Source: Knoxdaviesia capensis (lineage: Eukaryota > Ascomycota > Sordariomycetes > Microascales > Gondwanamycetaceae). Taken from it: 64,000 nucleotides of DNA. The DNA lies in NCBI GenBank assembly GCA_001510575.1, contig LNGK01000007.1, positions 1,730,151 to 1,794,150 on the forward strand, read 5' to 3'. This document shows positions 55,960 to 64,000 of the stretch, one piece after another; position 1 is the stretch's first letter, and every line of letters begins with the position of its first letter. A model generated the notes under the pieces. The model made no database searches. It was not told where the DNA came from and saw nothing but the letters and a program-made list of their open reading frames with translations. Both the position numbers and the translations under genes were made by a program.

Positions 55960-58868
55960 CTACCGATATTTGGCCAGCGGCGTTTCGGAAATCTGCGACT
56001 GCGCCGAGTACGGAACCGCCGGGTCGAATCCCGAGAACCCACTCATATTATACTCGTGCATAATATACGTCCAGTCCATGTCATTTTCCGGCAGGGTGCT
56101 GGCCGTTGCCGGGCCACTGGTTCCTGAGGATACTGAGAGCGCCGGCTCAGACGTGGTGAGGCCTGGGATGCTTCCAGCGTGTGCGCTCTCGCTGTACCCT
56201 CCTCCGGCTGCTGACACTGGGACTGGCATGCCCGGGATTCCAGCTGTCCCCACATCAAGTATCGGCCCTGCGTTGTTGACACCATGCTGCACATGTTGTC
56301 CCACCATATGGGCGGCGCCAACCGAGTGTGATGGTGATGACCGCACCAGTTTATTTTGAGGCATATGGCTAGGCGTCCGGCTTCCATGAGGATGGTGCAT
56401 AGCCTGAGGGGGACTTGAGGTAAAAGCAGGCGGTGAAGTGTCCGTGGTTCCAGTACCAGGACCGGGGCCGGGGCCGGGTCCAGGCATTCCAGGGCCCCCT
56501 GCCGCAGCATCAGACCTCTGGCGTTTCGCAATATTCGCCCGCAGCCGGATGATCCACGCCGGCGCCGAGACCGGCCGTCCCAGGGCCCGTTCCGAGCTCT
56601 CCCGCGCATCCCACGCCTTGCAGAACAAGTTACCAAAGGCCAGGTGCATGGGGCTGTGAAGCATGTTGCTGAGCCCGCGGCGATCATGGTTCTCTGTGAT
56701 CGCGATCCACGCCCGTTCCACAACCGACCCCGTCGTCCGATGGCGAAGTTCAGCCACCAAGAACATGTAGGCCGGGAACGGGAAGTGTTGGTAGGTGTAC
56801 CACTTGTACGGCTGCAGACTCTCGGCAGACTGCACCACGTTGTCGTATTCAATCATCTGGATGGCCTCGAGGAACAGCATCTCCCGCTCCGCCGCGTTCA
56901 GCGGGTGTGCCTCCCCGTTTCCCATCCGCACCAAAAACGCCAGTACCCGCATCTTGCACATGCTCTGTCGGGCCATGGTCATGGTGAAAAAATGCAGCGG
57001 GATCTTCGGGTCGCAGTACCGCAGGTACGTCGACTCGATATGCTGGCTGAATCCATCAAGCGTGTACGTGATATTCTCCTGGTTGGCCAGTCTCACTGTC
57101 GGAATGGGGCTCGGCGACGGATTAGTGTACCCGCTACCGGTGGCGGACCCGGCACCACTGGGGGGAGAAGACGCAGCGGCCGATGCAGAAGCTTCACGTT
57201 CGAGCTCCTTCGGGTTATCTCTATCGCTGGTGATAGTAAGCCCCAACTCCAGGGTAGTCAAGGCAAAGATCATCTCAGTCGGCCCAGGGTGGGGCAGAGG
57301 GGTATCCTTTGCATCAACATGCAGGTCGGTGTCGTTGATGTTTAGCGGAAGTTTACAATCACCTCCCATAGACAGGGCAGTTACTGTCGAGCCGACCATC
57401 TCGCCCATACGTCGGTCATAGGTAACAAGAGTCCACCATAACCTCCGCCGCTGTTCAACTTCGAATGGTGGCAGCCCAAACGGAGCGGCGTCGCGGTGTA
57501 AGCCAAGTCTTTGTCCTATCCGCACAGCAACACCTGTAAGGCAGAAGATCTGGCGCGGATCCATGAATTGGCGAACACTGATCTGTAAAGGGAAATGGGA
57601 CAGTTAGCACATGCGGATCTCCACAACAGCCAAGGAAGGCCACATACCATGTATAGGGTGAAAGCTTGAAGCACGCTCAGCTCATTCGTTCGCATGAAGC
57701 CAGCATTTATCAAAGCTTGCTGACAAGCACCGTGGTACTTGACAAGTAACGGACGTTTCGGCTCGCCAAACATGGTGAGGCACGTATCATCGTCCAGAGA
57801 ATTGACGGAAACCAAATACAGGGAGAACATCAATACCTCCACGGATGCTGATATCTGAGAGAGATGGGCGCTGGCATCAATAATGATGCCTTGTGTGCTG
57901 GGGACGTGGGTGATCCGCAGTATTGGGTTGACGTTGGTAATATATATCTGCCATAGCTGAAAGATTTGGATCGGGGGAGGGTGTATGTGGGTTATCGTCA
58001 CAGATCGGCCACCCACATTGAATGGGAAGCCATCCTGGGTCTGGTACATTTGGTCGAAGGCATGGTGCACCATAGAACCGTCAACCTCATCTTCTGAGGA
58101 ATCTCGTAGCAACTCTTCGCTCGCTCGAAACTTGAATATGGGCGCGTTGTTCCGATATGTTAGTATGATAGTCCGGGCCTTTCGTATGTGAATATTGTGT
58201 GATAGTCGTGGGCAGAACCAACCTCTTTGTGGAATGAAAACCATCGCGACGCTCTAAGCCAGGAGTTGGTTCGGTTAGTACACATCCTGTTTTCAGCCAG
58301 CTCGAGGTCCCAAAGTTAGAATCACATACTTGTCGGTATTCCGGCGGCCAGAGTCGACAGACGGTGAGGTGCTGGTTTCAGGCGACGTCTTGAGGCCCTC
58401 AAAGTCATTTTCCAACTCGGCCACATCTTCGTGGCCACCTCCTCCAGCCCCTCCAGGGCCATCAGACCAGCGCAGATCGGCGGCGATAGGCTCAAACTTG
58501 ACGCCATTCTGCTCGAGTAGGGACTCGTAGCGCCGCAAACGCTCTACCAAGTCTTTCTCCTGGAGACGCTTCTTTCGACGACGAGGTGGCTGTGGCGGTA
58601 CTACCTTACACTCGACGCGGGCGCGTACACAGTTGGCGCATGGTTTATTTTTATCGCATCGAACCTTTCGTTGTTGGCACAAGACGCATGATGTGCCACG
58701 GGTAAGCTTCATGTCGGCCGCAGATACTCCCGGATGCGATGATGCAGAGGATTGTTGGTGGGTGGTTGAATGTGGCAAGCTATGGGTGGCCGATGAGTCT
58801 CCGGGGTCGGGGCCACCTTCCATATCATATTCGCCGGACATTTCGGGTAGAAGGACCTCTCCGGCCAT
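55960..58868 (-). CDS. Zn(II)2Cys6 transcription factor with fungal-specific domain
   Basis: DNA-binding regulator of the Gal4 class; the target genes are unknown. Four exons on the minus strand, 58330-58868, 58223-58253, 57648-58130 and 55960-57582, give 891 residues. The zinc cluster CVLCQQRKVRCDKNKPCANC continues to Cys87, with ligands 61, 64, 71, 77, 80 and 87. A basic linker (PRRRKKR) and a short coiled coil (LVERLRRYESLLEQNGV) follow. The fungal transcription factor domain (PF04082 type) spans about 240-600, with FQLWQIYITNVNPILRITHVP, LVSVNSLDD, GLHRDAAPFGLPPFEVEQRRR, and LPLNINDTDLH. The C-terminal part is Pro- and Gly-rich. Exon 2 is only 31 nt, and intron 2 must end in AAG to give RWFSFHKEFRASEELLRDSS, the expected family sequence. 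The start is the first ATG (MAGEVLLPEM). Confidence 0.9.
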
Positions 58869-61800
58869 GGTTCTAGCGCTTATCTGTTCCAAAGCGCCTG
58901 GCGGATCTTATATGGAAGGCCTATGATCAAGCCTCGAGGGGGTACGTAAAACTCGGAGTCCGGGTACGACAGATGGCGGGGCAGGAGGGACACGAAACGG
59001 GAAGATACAAGGTAGTCGACCACAACCACTTTGGGAGCGAATAATTAACTTGTTGGTATATGAAATGCTGATTCCCGTGTGTTTGGTCTCCCGGTAACTG
59101 CCAGCAGGCGAACATGCATGAATTATCGAGGAGGTCTGATTCCTTCCAAGACAAACGGGAGTGAGCCAGTCAAAAGTGAAGAATAAATTGATGAGGCGTT
59201 GTAATGAGCAAATAAATGAAAAGATTCCGGTTCTAGAAGCTGCAGGATAGCGGAGACAAAGGTCGGCAAAAGGGAGGAGTGAAATGATCGGCTGAGAATG
59301 GCGAGAGAAAGAAAGGAAATATATTACAGCATAGATGGATCCAGAGATATTGGATGTTCAATTGATTGATTCCACGACAGTTCTCTCCAAAGCAGTTCCT
59401 GGGATGTTGGGGTAACCTCTTTGCTGTTGCGTTGAGGACAACCGAATAGGTTTTGCACTGGCTCTCAGATCTCCTATTCGAATATATGCGAACAGCAGCA
59501 GCCCGTATAAACAGGTAAGAAGGATGGTTCTCGAATGAAAGGACGAGGGGGGCAGTAGTTTAACAGGAGAAGAAACCGCAAAACCTTGGAGGATTGTGCG
59601 TTTAAAAGTCAATGAAATGCACAACGCGGGAAGATTCCTTTTGAATGATAGATAGACTACTACCTAGTGGAGTGGGGGGGACATAATATGCATGGTCTAA
59701 CGCAAAGGAGAATTGGAGATTAGAGACATCAGTGCACACTGTATGGAGGATGGTTAATGCGTAATTCACCTGTGGGCAGATTACAGCCACCTAATTAAAC
59801 TTTTTTTAAGTGGTTAAGTCGAGATGTTTGTCTGCCTGTCGGGGAGATCACGAGTCTGGGCGCGCCGTGTGCAAGTTGTAGGGAGGAGATATTGACGATT
59901 TACCTTCAAACAGTGACGATACAATCGCGGGACGAAGCTATTGTGTTCGGAATACAGATAAAAGCACGGCACTTCTTCTGTCGGTTCTTTCGCGCCACTC
60001 GAGCGCCACCTATCGATGAAGGCTTCCGTTCCCGTGTCTTCGTCCGTTCCGGGGGGTTGGTCCTACGCCGCCACTGAAGAAAACTTTCAGGGCTGGTGCT
60101 TCTTTTGCGACCGTCGTTTTGTTCGGCGATGAGTATCTCCTTTCGCAGTAGCTCTATGGCAAAGCCGAGATATCCGGGCCCTATGGCATGGAGACCGAAT
60201 GAGGGAATATTGCTTGGAGACCGTGAGTACCTGCATGAGGTCAATTTCAGTGTCCCGTGTCAGCGTGTGCCATACATTATTCCCGCCCTCATTTCAGGTT
60301 GGGTGTCAGCCATCCAGAACGGCTAGGGGGAAGAAAGAAATAGCAGCTAACTAGGTAACTAGATACAGTTTGGAATGGGAATATCGGGTTGGTCGCGGAT
60401 TGAAAAATAACCCCAAATTTGGAAGGAAACAATACACGATGCATCAAATCTCAGAAATGACAGCATCAAGCAGAAATGAGGAAACAAAGAAATGGGAATC
60501 CAGAGACAAGACACGGAAGCTAGACTCACTTCGGTACACTCACCAGAAATTTCGTCCAATATGTCCCGATTATAAGCGAAGAGCTGGAAAAAAGAAACAC
60601 TCAAAGAACGTGGAGGAATAGAGGCTGCAGCTAAAATTGTCTTGCATTGGCAAATGCGAACTTGTCTTGTCTGTTCGTTTGTTCGTTTGGTTTCTGGGGC
60701 ACGATTGTGGGTTGTCGAGGAAGAGTCTGACGTTGTGGAATTGCCTATCGGCGTTTAAATGAACGTTTGTACCCGCGCAACGCTGATGAATATAATGCGG
60801 AAGATCCAGGCCGATTTCGGGGAAACTGACGGAACAGGACATTCGGGAGAGAATATAAAGGCAAAAACAAGCATATGAAGTCTGGGGAGTTTGCCACCAA
60901 TGACGGAGGGGATCGAGAGAGGCGATAAAATCGGAACAATTGACAGCGATGCAACAAATCAGAACGGAGAGTGGCTGTCTGGGGAACAAAGAATAGTGTG
61001 CGTTGGTATAATTCTAATTTTGGGGTTCTAGTAGTCAAGGGAATGTTTATTTGAACTAAAAAAAACTGAAGGGGGATATAAAGCTGGGGAAGATATCATG
61101 GCACAGAGATGATGGTGAGACTCTTACCATGTCAGAAGTTGAGTCACACTGAAGCAAGATTCACGTGACAGGGCCGTCGAACCGATCCAGACTGTGAGTT
61201 GGAAGGAGCGATGCAGTTGATACTGATAGAAGTATCTAGAAAGCAAGTAAATTACGGAAAGAGCGAGCAGCTCACTCACCTTCTCCAATGCACAGTTCAA
61301 TCGCATCACAGGACCGGAGATGTAACAATAGCGGGGAAGAAAGGGGTTCTGATCAAAGTGGACAGCGACCTCGAAAACGCCGTAGCGGGAAGGAGGCTCA
61401 GAAAGTAATGGTAAGCCCAGGAAGGAACACGGAGCCTAGTCGGAAAGAGCAGTCGCGGCCGTATCTGGAAGAGAAGGACCGGCTGTATAGGGGTCGCCGT
61501 TCTCCTTCATTCTTTCCTTACGTGTCAGGGCGGATCTCCCGGCTGACAAACAGGAAGGATTCAAGGATCAAAGGCGGAGAGAAGGGAAATATTGCACATT
61601 GGGGAGGGAGGGTGCATCTCCCTCGGGTTATCTTGATTCGTTTTTTCATTCATCAACAGCAAGGCACTTCTGGACTGTGTGTCTGTGCCCATCGGCATTG
61701 CAGACATATATCTTCCGCTGAATATTCTTCACTGGTGATCCCATCCCAACTCTCCGGCAGAAATATCGTCATCCCAGATAGCGAGTTTCTCTGACCCTCC

Positions 61801-64000
61801 CGCTCATGCTTCATCATCCGTTCTGATCGCTGCTTGGCTGGAAATCACCATCTTGCAGGGAAGTGTCAAAAACGGCCCTGTGTAAGTCGGTGCCCATTTT
61901 TTCGTGATACTCGAGTTCCGGACAGGGCTGGCCTCGCCAAAGTCTTCGGGTATGGCATCATGCCCCTCCATTCGCCACTATTGACACTATCGCAAACTCC
62001 CGTGTTTAGGTAAATTTCTGCTGACGGCAATGAAACTTGAAACAGGTGCTCTATGCAAGCCTGTGCAACGGAAGAAGTGGTCAAAACTGCGGGCGGCGGA
62101 AATGGGCCCGTGGACACGGTGACCACACCGATGCACGAGGAACCTCGTTTCCTCTCCCTACAAACTCGTCTCGTCTGCACACCACATTCGGCGAGTACCA
62201 GCATCGACTGCCCAATTGCCGGGCCCTCCATCACCAAATCCCGGGTCTCTGCCATGCCAACTACCGGCCGTCCACGTGCCATCTCAAAGACTGTCTCTCG
62301 ACTTGATTAATCTATCGCAGGCACCCAGACGTTCGGAGTCTCACCGGTCCAGAAATTCATCGGTCTGAAGTGGTGACCTCGCAAGCCTACTCACGCTCGT
62401 TCAGTCCATGGACCTCAGCCTGAGTGCCCATTCTCAAGGTTCCCCACGGTTTAGCGTTGTTGGTTTGGTTCAAGCTCCAGAGCGATGAACCATGTCAGTG
62501 TGCACGGTTGTCTGCCCCCATTCCTCCGCTATCCAACTCCACAAATAGAATCCAGTGGCATCGTTGCCCAGAGAGTGACATGCACGGTTATATTCTTGGA
62601 AAGCCAATCAGCGTCCTCGGCCAAGTGGGCTAACTCCATTTGACACCTGGAACCAGAAGTTCCAGCAGGGACGCAAACCACATCACAGCCAAAACCCTGG
62701 CGACTGCGAACGCTCCACGCCAGGCCACGTCGCGATGGTTCAACCATTCGAGCGAAGGCCGACCAGGCATCCCCATCCGTCGCCCAAACGAAATCAAAGT
62801 GTGGTCCAGGCCGGCCCGAAAGCAAAATCCAGTTCAGGCAGTCCCCTGGCGATCGCGGGCGCTGCTGGATGTGGGATGGGGGAGTATTCTCCTATCACAG
62901 CAAACATTCAACGGCAATGGCCTGCTCAGACGACGACGGAGGCATACGGCACGGCCACGGCGACGAAACTAAGTTTCAGGAACATCGATCCGAACAGCCA
63001 AGCTTCCACAGTCTTCGTGGTGATTCTCGCTCTTGATGGTGATATTAGCCTATATTCTTTTCGAGGCGTAGCCAGTCGTGTTCTCGGGCCCGAAGACACT
63101 GGAGGGCGCACTGAATATAAAAATCCAATTTATGGTTTCTGGTCTCTCGCTTTAATGAGCAGTTTATGCTTGATCCTTTCGCTTGGGAGGATATCTATCC
63201 CACGTTGAATTACGTACCCCGTTTCCACTCCAGGCTGGCTTGCAAAGGCCCTCCAATCTGCAGTGCATCGATACCGCAAAGAAGAATCCGTCGCTGCGGA
63301 AAATTCCGGATCTTTGCTTCCCTCCCTTATAAATGCAGAACCGAATATGGTCAGACTCTGGTTCACTCTCCTGCAGGCGTGCAGTAGAAGAAAGCTTTGA
63401 CCAATGCATATGAAGCTGGATGAGGAGGGAGGGAGGGAAGGGGGGAGGAACGAAGGAAGAAGGATTCGCAAGAATGTAACTTTGGGTAGGATCAGAGATA
63501 ACGGCTCTATTTAAAGGCACTGCGTGCATGCGCGAGCTCGTAGCCACAAACCAGAAAAAGGAGACATCTGTAAGGCGGGCAATTGTTACATCGAGAGGCT
63601 GGTGTCGCTCCTGTCAGTCGAAGGCAGATGGTACTCGACTAAATACTATCACATTCTCCAGCGATTTCGGTCAGTTCGTGGAAGAGGTTGGGATATGGTG
63701 CACATGGGTGAATGAAGCTCGTGATAGGAAGAAAAAAAAAGGATGTGTCTTCAGGGAGAGAGAGACTTTGGAGAGAATGGAGACAGTCCATCGAGGGAAG
63801 AAGACGGAGGGAGAGATCATTCTTTCATTCAGCTCAAGAGGCGTTGATGATAGAGGGAGTATGTGGTCTGTCAGTAGTACCATCAAGGTCTCGTGCAACT
63901 CATGAAAGCTGTGAGGAAGGACGGAAATGCGTGGATCACGTGACCGGTGGGCTGAAGCCTGGTTCTGGCTAGCCTATAAATGCTGGACTTCTATCCATTT
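58869..64000. other. 5-kb region without a supported gene
   Basis: Upstream of the transcription factor and running to the right edge. Frames of 138 to 168 codons (61288-61794, 61866-62282, 62735-63208) have no recognisable motif and balanced non-coding composition. TCACGTGA palindromes occur at 61161-61168 and 63936-63943. The last 70 bases look like a promoter. The stretch may serve as a long regulatory region or hold genes with introns that I cannot resolve. Confidence 0.4.
63936..63980 (+). promoter_or_regulatory. Promoter of a gene beyond the right edge
   Basis: An E-box palindrome TCACGTGA (63936-63943) is followed 31 nt later by TATAAA (63975-63980). The orientation of the TATA motif suggests a + strand gene starting outside the window. 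CACGTG is bound by bHLH factors such as Cbf1-type regulators. Confidence 0.35.

Noticed and set aside
61288..63208. Frames of 138-168 codons in the gene-poor right end
   Set aside because: No recognisable motif, no codon bias like that of neighbouring genes, and overlapping frames on both strands are equally good.
1..64000. CRISPR arrays, transposons or rRNA
   Set aside because: I saw no regularly spaced repeats, transposase or reverse transcriptase motifs, long terminal repeats or rRNA signatures on either strand by eye.

Overview
This window looks like a nuclear chromosome segment of a filamentous ascomycete (Pezizomycotina). The evidence is short GT-AG introns (about 55-350 nt) with CTAAC-type branch points, long pyrimidine-rich leaders before start codons, GC-rich coding sequence in AT-richer spacers, and a typical fungal gene set. 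The flavour of HSP90, LEU1, NPC2 and the Zn2Cys6 factor suggests Eurotiomycetes, possibly Eurotiales, but that placement is an inference from memory. The sequence is draft quality: 16 Ns at 8975-8990, one N at 54754, and a probable 1-nt indel near 44021.

Left third (1-24.3 kb): HSP90 (+, with a probable 5'UTR intron and heat-shock elements), a proline-rich transglutaminase-like protein (+), ALG7 (+), a PHD-SET protein of Set3 type (-), a 5-kb spacer holding a candidate unannotated transcript with overlapping micro-ORFs, NPC2-type lipid transfer protein (+) and V-ATPase subunit F (-). Middle (24.3-45 kb): nuclear rim protein NUR1 (+, sharing a 451-bp divergent promoter with VMA7), a palindrome-rich spacer with interstitial telomere repeat, an unrecognised 1111-residue tail-anchored protein (+), LEU1 isopropylmalate dehydratase (+), an RKM5-type lysine methyltransferase (+), the calcium sensor NCS1 (-) and a small low-complexity orphan with a probable frameshift (+). 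Right third (45-64 kb): CDC45 (-), a TauD-type 2-oxoglutarate dioxygenase (+), a LaeA-like methyltransferase (+) and a Zn2Cys6 transcription factor (-). These are followed by 5 kb without a convincing gene, ending in what looks like the promoter of a gene beyond the right edge.

Most genes are core housekeeping functions: chaperoning, N-glycosylation, chromatin, vacuolar acidification, nuclear envelope, leucine synthesis, ribosome modification, calcium signalling and replication. They do not form one pathway. Only the dioxygenase, methyltransferase and Zn2Cys6 trio at 49.6-58.9 kb resembles an accessory or regulated set. I found no mobile element, rRNA, tRNA or CRISPR array. The least-explained signals are (i) a perfect 22-bp palindrome at 13030, (ii) a run of palindromes and hairpins at 26945-27131, (iii) a 39-bp near-palindrome containing an MluI box upstream of CDC45, (iv) the candidate small-ORF transcript at 19.8-21.5 kb, and (v) two introns that require AAG acceptors.
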